From the NCBI GenBank assembly GCA_002716085.1, contig PAYZ01000009.1, forward strand, positions 29,768-93,767: a stretch of DNA of 64,000 nucleotides. The letters are read 5' to 3'. This document shows positions 1 to 10,326 of this stretch, in pieces (position 1 is the first letter of the stretch; every line of letters begins with the position of its first letter). Below the pieces are notes generated by a model. The model was given only the letters and a program-made list of their open reading frames with translations, ran no database searches and was not told the origin of the DNA. A program made the translations under genes and the position numbers. Source of the DNA: Methanobacteriota archaeon. GTDB taxonomy: Archaea > Thermoplasmatota > Poseidoniia > Poseidoniales > Thalassarchaeaceae.

Positions 1-107
1 CCCGCGTAAAGCTGTCTACGAATTAGCTCCAGATCCTTGGTCAAGAAAAGAACCCTCTTTCCGGGAGAAAGACCCACATTTTCTGGCGGCCACTCCTGCT
101 CAGACAT
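1..107 (-). CDS. Truncated CDS (5' end only), unknown product
   Basis: Reverse-strand ATG at 107 opens a frame MSEQEWPPENVGLSPGKRVLFLTKDLELIRRQLYAG that runs off the window edge; too short to assign. Confidence 0.45.
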   Translation of the reverse strand, partial: MSEQEWPPENVGLSPGKRVLFLTKDLELIRRQLYA

Positions 108-210
108 CAATCTCCCCGTTTTGCCCAGTGAAGATTCATATTTCACGATTCTTAATTCCTACTCGTTGAATACATCCTCATTCTAAGAACATTTTATCTT
201 AATAATAGAC

Positions 211-218
211 TTAAATAT
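211..218 (+). promoter_or_regulatory. Putative archaeal TATA box upstream of tfb
   Basis: TTAAATAT in an AT-rich tract about 50 nt upstream of the TFB ATG; G-rich Shine-Dalgarno-like GGGGGGTG just before the ATG. Confidence 0.35.
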
Positions 219-268
219 GATGCTAATTGCGGATTTAATACCTTTTCGTTGAAAGGGGGGGTGCAGCT

Positions 269-1192
269 ATGTCATATCTGGTAGAAGATACAGTGAAGTG
301 CGATGAATGCGGAAGCCGAAATCTAAGCAAGGACGAGTCTAGGGGAGAGGTAGTCTGTGATGACTGCGGACTCGTCCTAGAAGACAAGGTGATAGACCAG
401 GGGGCAGAATGGAGAGTTTTCAGTCCCGAGCAGGGAGATCAGCGCGCTAGGACAGGAGCCCCAATGACAGTAATGCTACACGACAAAGGGCTTTCCACTG
501 ATATAGACTGGCAGAACAAGGACTACTCCGGAAAGTCAATTTCTAGCAGGTATAGGAGCCAATTCTACAGAATGAGGAAGTGGCAGAAGCGATCCAGGGT
601 CAGCAATGCCACAGAGCGAAACAAGGCAATGGCCCTTGCAGAATTAGATAGGATGGCTAGCCGTTTAGAGCTACCCAAGACAATTAGAGAAACTGCAGCT
701 GTTACCTACGGTAAGGCCGTGGATGCTAGGCTGATTAGAGGACGGTCAATCGAGGGAGTAGCTGCCGCTAGCCTATATGCTGCATGCAGAATTTGTGAGA
801 ATCCCCGAACATTGGATGAGATAGGTGAGGCCAGCAGAACGGGCCGCAAGGAGATCGGAAGAACCTACAGATTCATGGTTCGAGAGCTTAGGATGAAGAT
901 TCCGCCTACAAAGCCGGAAGACTACATCCCTCGATTCTGCTCAGGACTAGACCTCGATGCAGAGGTTCAGGCAAAGGCATATGAGTTGATTGCAGCAGCC
1001 CAAGAGAAGGAGCTTACTAGTGGTAGAGGTCCCACTGGAATTGCTGCCTCCATCATTTACATCGCCAGTGTACTCTGTGGCAAGCGTAGGACACAAAGAG
1101 AAGTCGCAGAAGTAGCAGGAGTAACCGAAGTAACAATCAGAAACCGATACAAGGAACTGATCCAGAACCTCAATATCGAACTCGAAATTTGA
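269..1192 (+). CDS. tfb: Transcription initiation factor IIB (TFB)
   Basis: N-terminal zinc ribbon CDECGSRNL...CDDCGLVLE, two cyclin-like repeats ([33 protein letters not shown]). Confidence 0.95.
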   Translation: MSYLVEDTVKCDECGSRNLSKDESRGEVVCDDCGLVLEDKVIDQGAEWRVFSPEQGDQRARTGAPMTVMLHDKGLSTDIDWQNKDYSGKSISSRYRSQFYRMRKWQKRSRVSNATERNKAMALAELDRMASRLELPKTIRETAAVTYGKAVDARLIRGRSIEGVAAASLYAACRICENPRTLDEIGEASRTGRKEIGRTYRFMVRELRMKIPPTKPEDYIPRFCSGLDLDAEVQAKAYELIAAAQEKELTSGRGPTGIAASIIYIASVLCGKRRTQREVAEVAGVTEVTIRNRYKELIQNLNIELEI

Positions 1193-1205
1193 TCAATTGG
1201 GATAA

Positions 1206-4200
1206 TCAGGAACAACCAGTAGTGGAACCACACTCGTTGCACTTCAGGCAGGTCCCGTTCCTAACCATCTGACTACCACCACAGTCGTCACATATGTCTC
1301 CAGTGAATCCCCTCTCTTTCGCTGCCCTTCTGATAGCGCTCTCAGAGTCAACAATGGGAGCCACTGTGGCCTCGAGAGTCATTTGGACCTCTCTCTTCTC
1401 ACCTTGGTTCCTCGATAGCCCCTGATTAGTCATCTCTGGTTTACTAATCGAGAATGGGTCTAGGTCAACGGCCTCGACATGAGCCAAATCGTCTCTACCG
1501 TCGTATTTTATTCCAAGCTCTCTGAATACCCAGTCAATAATGCTGGATGACATCTTGACACGACCACTCCCGCCCTCTATCATTCCGCTTGGCTCAAACT
1601 TGGAGAAGGTGAAAGATTTGACGAATGCATCTATCGGTACTCCGTGTTGCAAACCTATGGAAACCGCGATAGCAAACTGGGATAGCAGGGCCCTCCAAGC
1701 AGCTCCTTCCTTAGAGGTCAGCAAGAATATTTCACCAAGCTTCCCATCTTCATACTCTCCAGTGATTAGCCTGACACTGTGACCACCAACCCTTGCCTTG
1801 AAGTTAGTTCCAGACTTCATATCAGGAAGGGGCCTTCTAGCCGCGATATAGTTCTGAACCAGGGCCTGCGCCACAGGCCTTGCTTCCTCTTCTGAAACTG
1901 GAATCGCACTTACAGCCTCTTCAACCATCATCTCAGCAACTTCCTGCTCCTCCTCTTCGAGCTCCATCGAGTCGACTAATTGACTCATCAGAGGCTGTGA
2001 AAGCTTGCTTCCGTCTCTGTAAACTGCACATGCTTTGTTCATTGTGGCATGACTGAGATCGTAAGCCTCCCTCACGTCTTCAATTGAGCAATCAGATGGC
2101 ATATTGATGGTCTTCGAAATAGCCCCAGAGATGAATGGTTGTGCGGCTGCCATCATCTTAACGTGCCCCGCTGGAGCAATCGACCTCACACCGGAACCCG
2201 ATGGCTGTGCACAATCGAAGATCGGAAGGTGCTTATCCTTCAGACCAGGAGCCCCCTCAATCGTTCCCCGACCTATGATCTCCGTATTGGCGGCCTCAAT
2301 CTCATCATTACTCATTCCGATTTCGCCCAAAGTATCGAACCAAGGATTGATACACTTGGCTTCCCCTTCATCATCGACGAAGAAATCATCTTCCGACATA
2401 CCAAGATTCTCAATACAGAAATCCCTTCCTAAGATATCAGGTGAGAATGCGTTCCTTACATGGAATACTTTTGGAAGTTCAGACTCAATATTACTCAATT
2501 GCTCGGAACTGAACCCGGCCTTTGTAAGCAAATCACGGGAAATTGAAGGGCTCAATCTACCAGTCCCTACTACGTACTCTTCAATCTCCTTTGCTTCAGA
2601 TTTAGAGTAACCTAGCCTTGATAGAGCACTGGGAAGGCCTTGGTTGATAATCCTAAGAGAACCTCCTCCAGCTAGTTGCTTGTATTGAACCATTGAGAAC
2701 TGTGGCTCGATGCCTGTGGTGTCCGCACCCATTACCAATCCGATTGTTCCCGTGGGAGCTATCACTGTCGTCTGTGCGTTTCGATATCCATGCTCCTCTC
2801 CCTCTATTACGGCTCTATCCCAGCAGCTCCTAGCCGCCTCAAGCAAATCCTTTGGGCACTTCTTTGAATCTATTCCCATGGGGGGGACAGTAATGCCTTC
2901 GTATTCTTCTTCAGGAGCGTCATAAGCGGCTCTTCGATGATTCCGCATTACTCGGAGCATATCCTCCGAATTTCGTTCATAATCAGGAAATGGACCCAGA
3001 TATGAGGCCATCTCGGCACTAGTAGCATAGGATTCTCCACACATTATGGAGGTAATTGCTCCACAAACCGAAAAGGCCCGCTCATCATCATACGGAATTC
3101 CCATGTGTGTCAGCAGCGATCCAATATTGCAGTAGCCCAATCCCAGAGTTCTGTAATCATAGGAGCCCTTAGCAATAGATTCAGATGGGAATTGAGCCAT
3201 CAGAACACTGATTTCCAAGGTCGTTGTCCAGATTCTCACGCTGTGCCTGAAATCGTCGATTTGGAAGGTGTGAGTGTCCAGATCATAGTAGTGCAGTAGG
3301 TTAATGCTGGCTAGGTTGCATGCTGTGTCATCTAGGAACATATACTCGGAGCAAGGATTAGACCCATTGATCCTGCCAGCTTGAGGGCATGTATGCCACT
3401 CATTTATTGTGGTGTCAAATTGCACTCCAGGGTCTGCACAAGCCCAGGCAGTATATGCGACCTTGTCCCAAAGTGCTCTGGCATCGACGGTTTTACACGG
3501 GACTGGGTCCCTTCCCTCGATAGCCGCCAACTCTCTTTCTGTTCTGAAGTATAGGCCCCACTCATCTCCTGATTCTACTGCATCCATGAAGGAATTCGGG
3601 ACTCTGACAGAATTGTTGCTATTTTGGCCCGAGACAGTCATGTAAGCCTCTCCCTGCCAATCGGTATCCAATACCTCGAACTCCAAGCCCTTCCAGCCTT
3701 GCTCTGCAAGGTCAACTATTCTTTTGATATGGGCTTGTGGCACACTGTCATTTATTGCCTTGACCATGGCCTTTCTGAGGCCTTGATTCGTTTTCTGGTT
3801 GAACCTTCCCTCATCATCTCCAAATGACCAAATCGACTCCATTATGGAGTCAGCATGCTTCTGCAGAATTGTACTACCGATAACCAGTGCAGAGACCTTT
3901 TCTTCTTCCGAGGGCTTCCAATCAATGTACTCTTCGATATCAGGATGATCCATGTCGAGGGTCACCATCTTCGCAGCCCTCCTAGTTGTCCCTCCAGACT
4001 TTATTGCCCCAGCAGCCCTATCTCCTATCTTCAAGAACGAGAGCAATCCGCTTGAGGTACCTCCTCCTGATAGTGGCTCCCCCCTACCTCTAATGTTCGA
4101 AAAATTTGAACCCGTTCCAGAGCCGTATTTGAACAGCAGCGCTTCCCTATTCCAAAGTCCCATGATCGAATCTGTACCTCCCACTAGGGAGTCCGAAACA

Positions 4201-4859
4201 GATTGAATGAAACAGGCATGTGGCTGGGGGTGCTCGTATGCATTTGTCGACTTCCCCAACTCACCTGTATCTGGGTCAACGAAACTATGGCCCTGAGCAG
4301 GCCCCTCGATTCCGTAGGCCCAGTGTAAGCCTGTGTTGAACCACTGGGGACTGTTGGGTGCGGAACGCTGACTAGCGATCAGGTAGCACATCTCATCGAA
4401 GTAGGCGCGGGCATCTGCCTCGCTTGCGAAGTAGCCGTACTTCCAGCCCCAGTAGGTCCAGGTCCCTGCAAGTCGACGGAATAATTGCCTCCCGTCAGTC
4501 TCACCACCCATTCTATCTGCGACATCAACATTCTGAAGCCGCTCGTGATCTGGCTCACTTCGCTGTAGCCAGACAGGTACCCCCTCTTCGGGAACGTTCC
4601 GAAGATATTTCGGAACACCCGCCTTGCGCAGATATTTCTGGGCGCAGACCCTTCCGGGAACTCCGGAGAAACCAGAAGGAAGAGCAACTCCTTCAATAGA
4701 TTCGGCCATCGAACCGTCAAGGTTTCTTATTTCCACGTCCATCTCTATCCATTCAAAAGAATCGAAGGGATCTTGGCCCGCGGAAGTGAATCTGCGTTCT
4801 ACCACCAATCCACTTTCTGGGTTTAATTCCCCATCGGACGACTTAATTTTTGTCTGCAT
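1206..4859 (-). CDS. nrdJ: Adenosylcobalamin-dependent (class II) ribonucleoside-diphosphate reductase
   Basis: 1217 aa; NSPQWFNTGL, GSGTGSNFSNIRG, NPCSEYMFLDDTACNLASINL, APTGTIG; C-terminal zinc-ribbon-like CDDCGG...CLKCNECG. Confidence 0.93.
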   Translation of the reverse strand: MQTKIKSSDGELNPESGLVVERRFTSAGQDPFDSFEWIEMDVEIRNLDGSMAESIEGVALPSGFSGVPGRVCAQKYLRKAGVPKYLRNVPEEGVPVWLQRSEPDHERLQNVDVADRMGGETDGRQLFRRLAGTWTYWGWKYGYFASEADARAYFDEMCYLIASQRSAPNSPQWFNTGLHWAYGIEGPAQGHSFVDPDTGELGKSTNAYEHPQPHACFIQSVSDSLVGGTDSIMGLWNREALLFKYGSGTGSNFSNIRGRGEPLSGGGTSSGLLSFLKIGDRAAGAIKSGGTTRRAAKMVTLDMDHPDIEEYIDWKPSEEEKVSALVIGSTILQKHADSIMESIWSFGDDEGRFNQKTNQGLRKAMVKAINDSVPQAHIKRIVDLAEQGWKGLEFEVLDTDWQGEAYMTVSGQNSNNSVRVPNSFMDAVESGDEWGLYFRTERELAAIEGRDPVPCKTVDARALWDKVAYTAWACADPGVQFDTTINEWHTCPQAGRINGSNPCSEYMFLDDTACNLASINLLHYYDLDTHTFQIDDFRHSVRIWTTTLEISVLMAQFPSESIAKGSYDYRTLGLGYCNIGSLLTHMGIPYDDERAFSVCGAITSIMCGESYATSAEMASYLGPFPDYERNSEDMLRVMRNHRRAAYDAPEEEYEGITVPPMGIDSKKCPKDLLEAARSCWDRAVIEGEEHGYRNAQTTVIAPTGTIGLVMGADTTGIEPQFSMVQYKQLAGGGSLRIINQGLPSALSRLGYSKSEAKEIEEYVVGTGRLSPSISRDLLTKAGFSSEQLSNIESELPKVFHVRNAFSPDILGRDFCIENLGMSEDDFFVDDEGEAKCINPWFDTLGEIGMSNDEIEAANTEIIGRGTIEGAPGLKDKHLPIFDCAQPSGSGVRSIAPAGHVKMMAAAQPFISGAISKTINMPSDCSIEDVREAYDLSHATMNKACAVYRDGSKLSQPLMSQLVDSMELEEEEQEVAEMMVEEAVSAIPVSEEEARPVAQALVQNYIAARRPLPDMKSGTNFKARVGGHSVRLITGEYEDGKLGEIFLLTSKEGAAWRALLSQFAIAVSIGLQHGVPIDAFVKSFTFSKFEPSGMIEGGSGRVKMSSSIIDWVFRELGIKYDGRDDLAHVEAVDLDPFSISKPEMTNQGLSRNQGEKREVQMTLEATVAPIVDSESAIRRAAKERGFTGDICDDCGGSQMVRNGTCLKCNECGSTTGCS

Positions 4860-5018
4860 TGTATGCTATCTCCCGTATTGTATCAGTCAGAAATGGTCCC
4901 GTCTGTGCAAGGGAGTTGCGCTTCTGAATGGGGGGTGTTTAATGATTAGTATTGAACTCGCCATTACCATCAGCATTTTGGCGAAAAAAATTACAATTCC
5001 AGAAATTAGCCAAATGAA

Positions 5019-5411
5019 TTATTCACTCATCTCTAAGGTCCAATCTAGATTGGCACCAGACCGAGAAATCATTATACCCACACTACAGTATTTCTCATGA
5101 CTGCTCTCGATTAGCCTTCTAACAAGTGCTTCAGGAACGCTACCTCTGACAATATACCTCATGGTGACAGAAGTGAATACCCTTGGTGCCTCAGCGGCTC
5201 TTTCTGCCTCAATCCGAATCCTGATCGAATCAACACTCTCAACGCGGTCTTTCAGACCCCCAATTATGTCAATAAGTGAGCAGGCAGCATGGCCATGAAG
5301 TACCATTTCCATTGGACTAGGCGAGTCTGAACCATAAATTCCGAACTTCTTACCACTGCCTGTAGTACCGACATACCCATGCTCTTCAGTCCACAACACC
5401 TCTCCGTTCAT
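5019..5411 (-). CDS. OsmC family protein
   Basis: GSDSPSPMEMVLHGHAACSLIDI motif typical of OsmC/Ohr family. Confidence 0.8.
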   Translation of the reverse strand: MNGEVLWTEEHGYVGTTGSGKKFGIYGSDSPSPMEMVLHGHAACSLIDIIGGLKDRVESVDSIRIRIEAERAAEAPRVFTSVTMRYIVRGSVPEALVRRLIESSHEKYCSVGIMISRSGANLDWTLEMSE

Positions 5412-5464
5412 GAATCTCCGACCAAAGCCACCCCCCTTGAAGGGTTGGCTTCATCTATACCTCA

Positions 5465-6718
5465 TTGTTCGGAGTCATGAGAAATATGTCTCAAGGCGAA
5501 ATGATTACTACCTCAGAAGGTAATTTGGAAGTACCAAAAAATCCAGTAATTCACTACATTGAAGGAGATGGAATAGGCATTGATATCTCTCCAGTAATGA
5601 TTGAAGTGGTAAATAGCGCAGTTGATACGGCTTATGGCGGAAATAGGGAGATAAGATGGGTTGAGGTTCTAGCAGGTCAGAAAGCCTTCGATTTGACGGG
5701 AGAGTGGCTACCCGAGGAAACCAAAAATGCAATGAAACAAGGCCTTATTTCAATAAAAGGTCCCCTAACTACTCCTGTAGGAGGAGGAATCCGAAGTCTT
5801 AACGTTGCTCTAAGACAGCAATTGGATCTATTCGCATGTGTTAGACCAGTAAGATGGTACGAAGGAACACCTAGCCCAGTAAGGGACCCGGGTGCCGTAG
5901 ATATGGTCATTTTCAGGGAGAATAGCGAAGACGTCTATGCCGGCATAGAATGGGAGGAAGGCAGCAATGAAGTTAGGAAAGTCATAGATTTCCTGAAAAA
6001 TGAGATGGGAGTGGATAAAATCCGATTCCCAGATACTTCAGGAATTGGAATAAAGCCAGTAAGTAGGGAGGGCACGGAAAGAATAGTTAGGGCAGCAATC
6101 AAGTATTGTATTGATAATGATAAGCATAGTGTAACTCTAGTTCACAAAGGAAACATAATGAAATTCACAGAAGGTGGGTTCAGAGACTGGGGTTATGAAT
6201 TAGCTAAGAAAGAATTCGGAGCTTTGGAGCTAGATGGAGGTCCTTGGTGCACATTCCAGAATCCCAATACAGGGACAACAATTACAGTCAAAGACGTAAT
6301 TGCAGATGCTATGCTTCAGCAAGTCCTTACTAGACCAAGAGAATACGAAGTTCTAGCCACTATGAACTTGAACGGGGACTACATTTCGGATGCTCTTGCT
6401 GCGCAGGTTGGGGGAATAGGCATAGCTCCTGGAGCAAACATCAACTATGATACGGGCGTGGCAATTTTCGAGGCCACCCATGGCACTGCTCCGAAGTATG
6501 CTGGGCAGGACAAGGTAAACCCAGGTAGTCTAATTCTCTCTGCAGAGATGATGCTCAGACACATTGGTTGGGATGAGGCAGCAGATCTGATTGTTAGGGG
6601 AATGGAGGGAGCAATCTCTGCTGGCACTGTGACCTACGATTTCGAGAGATTAATGGAAGATGCCACTCTGCTATCTTGTTCGGAATTTGGAAATGCCATA
6701 GTTTCGCATATGGGTTAA
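5465..6718 (+). CDS. icd: Isocitrate dehydrogenase (NADP+)
   Basis: [71 protein letters not shown]; true start may be the internal ATG at 5477. Confidence 0.93.
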   Translation: MFGVMRNMSQGEMITTSEGNLEVPKNPVIHYIEGDGIGIDISPVMIEVVNSAVDTAYGGNREIRWVEVLAGQKAFDLTGEWLPEETKNAMKQGLISIKGPLTTPVGGGIRSLNVALRQQLDLFACVRPVRWYEGTPSPVRDPGAVDMVIFRENSEDVYAGIEWEEGSNEVRKVIDFLKNEMGVDKIRFPDTSGIGIKPVSREGTERIVRAAIKYCIDNDKHSVTLVHKGNIMKFTEGGFRDWGYELAKKEFGALELDGGPWCTFQNPNTGTTITVKDVIADAMLQQVLTRPREYEVLATMNLNGDYISDALAAQVGGIGIAPGANINYDTGVAIFEATHGTAPKYAGQDKVNPGSLILSAEMMLRHIGWDEAADLIVRGMEGAISAGTVTYDFERLMEDATLLSCSEFGNAIVSHMG

Positions 6719-6810
6719 AATCGAAAATTTTTGCACTAGGTGTAATTATCACTACGTGTAGTAAACCAGCACACTCGATGATTTAATTAAATCAAAAACT
6801 TCGAAGCCTC

Positions 6811-7947
6811 ATGGGTTCGGTAATTGCAGGATTCTCTAGGTCTCCCTTCACAAGAGCAGTAAAGGGAGATTTAGCCAAAACAAGACCAGATGACATTGCA
6901 GCAACGGTAGTCAACTCACTAATCTCGAGCCTCGAGATCGATCCGAATTTGGTTGAAGACATAATTGTAGGGACGGCCTTCCCTGAAGGAGAGCAGGGGT
7001 TCAACCTAGCTAGAATAATTTCTTTCCTATCAGATCTTCCTGAAACGGTTCCAGGAGTCACCATAAACAGATTCTGTGGCTCAAGCATGCAGGCTATTCA
7101 CGATGCAGCTGGGCGAATCGCGATGGGCTCTGGTGAAGCATTCATCGCAGGAGGGGTGGAGTCAATGTCGAGAATCCCAATGACAGGATTCAACCCAATG
7201 CCAAATCCCAAGCTAAGTGAAACTTCACCCGAGGTGTTCACATCGATGGGAATAACCGCAGAAAATCTGGCAAAGAAGTACGGTATTCCCCGTTCTATGC
7301 AAGATGAATTTGCCGTGAATAGCCACATCAAGTCATCCAAGGCGGTGGAAGAAGACTCATTTTCAAGTGAAATAGTGCCCATAGAAACCCAAAGAGGAAT
7401 TGTCGAAGAGGACGGATGTATTAGACCTGGGACAAATTTAGAGGCCCTTTCCAAACTAAGACCCTCATTCGACTCTGAAGGAACGGTTACTGCTGGGACC
7501 TCTTCTCCCCTCACGGATGGAGCCGCATTCGTTTTCGTTTGCTCCGAGTCGTTCGCATTGGAAAATGGAATCAAACCACTTGCAAAAATCCTCTCCACGG
7601 CAGTAAGTGGCTGTGCTCCAGAATTGATGGGAATAGGACCTGTAGAGGCGTCAAAAAAAGCTCTCGACAGAGCAGATCTCAAAATCGGCGATATCGATTT
7701 AATCGAACTCAATGAGGCATTTGCTGCCCAATCTCTGGCAGTAATTCAAGAACTGGGATTGGATATTTCCAGAGTTAACTTAGAAGGTGGGGCAATAGCT
7801 CTAGGCCACCCCTTGGGGGCCAGTGGGGCCCGAATCACAGGAAAAGCTGCAAAATTACTACAATTTGGCGAAAGAAAACACGCCCTTGCAACGATGTGCG
7901 CAGCAGGCGGCCAGGGAATTGCCACTGTTCTAGAGAAATTTGAATGA
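6811..7947 (+). CDS. Acetyl-CoA acyltransferase (thiolase)
   Basis: Thiolase motifs NRFCGSSMQAIHDAA, GGVESMSRIPM, NEAFAAQSLAV, GGAIALGHPLGASGARI, CAAGGQG. Confidence 0.93.
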   Translation: MGSVIAGFSRSPFTRAVKGDLAKTRPDDIAATVVNSLISSLEIDPNLVEDIIVGTAFPEGEQGFNLARIISFLSDLPETVPGVTINRFCGSSMQAIHDAAGRIAMGSGEAFIAGGVESMSRIPMTGFNPMPNPKLSETSPEVFTSMGITAENLAKKYGIPRSMQDEFAVNSHIKSSKAVEEDSFSSEIVPIETQRGIVEEDGCIRPGTNLEALSKLRPSFDSEGTVTAGTSSPLTDGAAFVFVCSESFALENGIKPLAKILSTAVSGCAPELMGIGPVEASKKALDRADLKIGDIDLIELNEAFAAQSLAVIQELGLDISRVNLEGGAIALGHPLGASGARITGKAAKLLQFGERKHALATMCAAGGQGIATVLEKFE

Positions 7948-7953
7948 GGATTT

Positions 7954-10317
7954 TTGATGACTGAGCCAATGCTGGATCCAGATGATGAAATTAGACGGGT
8001 AGCGGTAATTGGAAGCGGAGTAATGGGAGCCGGTGTCGCTGCACATTGCGCGAACGCCGGTTGCGAAGTCATACTCTTGGACATTGTTTGCGAGGGAGAA
8101 GAGGATCGCAACTCAATTCCAAGGAAAGCCATCCAGGACATGCTTAAGGCGGATCCAGAGATGCTGATGCACAAGTCATTTGCAAAGCAAATAATTCCTG
8201 GCAACTTAGAAGACGACCTTCAAAAATTGGAAGATTGTGATTGGGTAATTGAAGCAATAGTTGAGGATCTAGAAATCAAGAGGTCCCTTTACCAGAATAT
8301 CTCACAGTATATTGGCACTAACACCATCGTTTCATCAAACACATCGACCCTACCCAGGTCTTCTCTAATCCAAGGAATGCCCGAGGAAATGGAAAGCAGG
8401 TTCCTAATTACTCACTTCTTCAACCCCCCACGGTATCTCCCTCTTCTGGAGGTGGTTTCAGATTCGAAGGTCGATGGAGGCCTCCTCTCTAGATTAGTTG
8501 ATTTCGCAGATAAAAGCCTCGGGAAGCGCGTAATTCATTGTAATGATACCCCTGGATTCATAGGCAATAGATTGGGGATCTTCTTCATCCAAAGAGCGCT
8601 AAGCGCTGCGATAGAACATGACCTAACCGTTGAGCAAGCCGATGCAATGCTAGGAATCCCAATAGGGGTACCAAAGACAGCAGTTTTCGGGCTTATGGAT
8701 CTAGTAGGTATCGACTTAGTACCTCACGTCATTGGAAGCATGTTAGACCATCTTCCTGACGATGACCCTTTGCATAATTTTGCTGGTTCAGGAGAAGAAA
8801 TCATCCAACGAATGATTGCAGAAGGGTACACTGGTCGTAAAGGAAAGGGCGGGTTCTATCGTCTCAATAAGGAAGGAGGAAAGCGAGTAAAAGAGGCTAG
8901 AAACCTGAAAACTGGTGAGTATGCGCCCGCAGAAAGGAAAGCTGGGTTTCCTTCTGCAAAGATGGGAAAACAGGGCCTAGGCCAGTTAATGGACTATCCT
9001 GACGAGGGAGCCGCCTTCGTTCAAGACGTGTTACTTGACACCCTTTCCTATGCTGCATCCATTGTCCCAGAGGTAAGTGACGATATCTACTCAATTGATG
9101 GGGCAATGAGAGTAGGATATAATTGGAAGAGGGGCCCCTTCGAAATGATCGATTCCATAGGGGTCGAGAATTTTGCTAAACGTCTAGAATCTTCAGGGAG
9201 GAAGACCCCTCCTCTCGTCAACAAGGCCGCTTCTATGGGGTCATTCTATTCCTTCGAAGATGGTGAATTGATGCGCATGACTCCTGATGGTTCTAAGTCG
9301 GCCGTACCAAGGCCCGAAGAAACAATTTCCATTTCTGATTTCAAGAGAAAAGGCAGCCCAATTATTCGCAATCCATCTGCAAGCATTTGGGATATGGGTG
9401 ACGACATCCTACTTGTTGAGTATCACACAAAGATGAATGCAGTTGATCCGTTGATCATTGAAATGCTGAAAGAAGCAGTTAGAATGGCAGAGGAAAAGCC
9501 TTGGAAAGGCATAGTCATAGGCAATGATTCCAAGAACTTCTCAGCAGGAGCTAACCTAGGGCTGGTCCTCTTCGCAATCAATCTTTCAGCTTGGAATGAA
9601 GTAGAGGAATTCATTCAATCCGGTCAAGAGGCATATCAGGAACTGAAGTTCTGCAGCGTTCCGGTTGTGGGTGCATCTGCAGGATTGTGTCTCGGTGGAG
9701 GGGCCGAGGTCCTACTACACTGCGACGCTATCCAAGCACATTCAGAGTCATACATCGGCCTAGTTGAAGTCGGTGTAGGAATTATTCCTGCATGGGGGGG
9801 GTGCAAAGAGATGATAGCTCGAATTCGCGACTTTGATCTTGCTCCAGGAGGGCCAATGGGCCCAATTATGAAGGCCTTCGAGACAATTGGAACCGCGCAG
9901 GTAGCCAAGTCAGCTGATCAAGCACGATCAATGGGGTTCCTAGGTCCCGATGATGGGATTTCGATGAACAGAGACCGACTTCTCGCAGATTCTAAGATGA
10001 AAGCTCTAGAAATGTCCGAAAGCTATTCTCCACCAGAGCCTCACTCATTCAATTTACCAGGTCCAACAGCAAGAATTGCTTTAGAAATGGCGGTTTCTGA
10101 CTTAGCAAGATCTGGAAAGGCAACCCCCCACGATGTCGTTGTAACCTCCGAGTTAGCAAAGGTTCTGTCAGGGGGTGAAGCAGACCTAATAGATTCACTA
10201 GGCGAAGAGGAAATTTTGGCTCTGGAGAGAGAATCTATTGGAAGGCTGGGAAGGCTCGAAAATACAATACAAAGAATGGAGCACATGCTTCAAACAGGAA
10301 AGCCACTAAGAAACTGA
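7954..10317 (+). CDS. Fused 3-hydroxyacyl-CoA dehydrogenase / enoyl-CoA hydratase
   Basis: N-terminal Rossmann VIGSGVMGAGVAAHCANAG and HFFNPPRYLPLLEVV, GFIGNRLG; C-terminal crotonase domain AGANLGLVL, CLGGGAEVLLHCD. Confidence 0.92.
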   Translation: MMTEPMLDPDDEIRRVAVIGSGVMGAGVAAHCANAGCEVILLDIVCEGEEDRNSIPRKAIQDMLKADPEMLMHKSFAKQIIPGNLEDDLQKLEDCDWVIEAIVEDLEIKRSLYQNISQYIGTNTIVSSNTSTLPRSSLIQGMPEEMESRFLITHFFNPPRYLPLLEVVSDSKVDGGLLSRLVDFADKSLGKRVIHCNDTPGFIGNRLGIFFIQRALSAAIEHDLTVEQADAMLGIPIGVPKTAVFGLMDLVGIDLVPHVIGSMLDHLPDDDPLHNFAGSGEEIIQRMIAEGYTGRKGKGGFYRLNKEGGKRVKEARNLKTGEYAPAERKAGFPSAKMGKQGLGQLMDYPDEGAAFVQDVLLDTLSYAASIVPEVSDDIYSIDGAMRVGYNWKRGPFEMIDSIGVENFAKRLESSGRKTPPLVNKAASMGSFYSFEDGELMRMTPDGSKSAVPRPEETISISDFKRKGSPIIRNPSASIWDMGDDILLVEYHTKMNAVDPLIIEMLKEAVRMAEEKPWKGIVIGNDSKNFSAGANLGLVLFAINLSAWNEVEEFIQSGQEAYQELKFCSVPVVGASAGLCLGGGAEVLLHCDAIQAHSESYIGLVEVGVGIIPAWGGCKEMIARIRDFDLAPGGPMGPIMKAFETIGTAQVAKSADQARSMGFLGPDDGISMNRDRLLADSKMKALEMSESYSPPEPHSFNLPGPTARIALEMAVSDLARSGKATPHDVVVTSELAKVLSGGEADLIDSLGEEEILALERESIGRLGRLENTIQRMEHMLQTGKPLRN

Positions 10318-10326
10318 GGAGATAAA

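Noticed and set aside
9793-9802. G8 homopolymer within the HADH-ECH gene as possible phase-variable slippage site
   Set aside because: Frame is intact and the run encodes W-G-G in a plausible crotonase segment; similar G-runs occur elsewhere in this genome, so no specific support.
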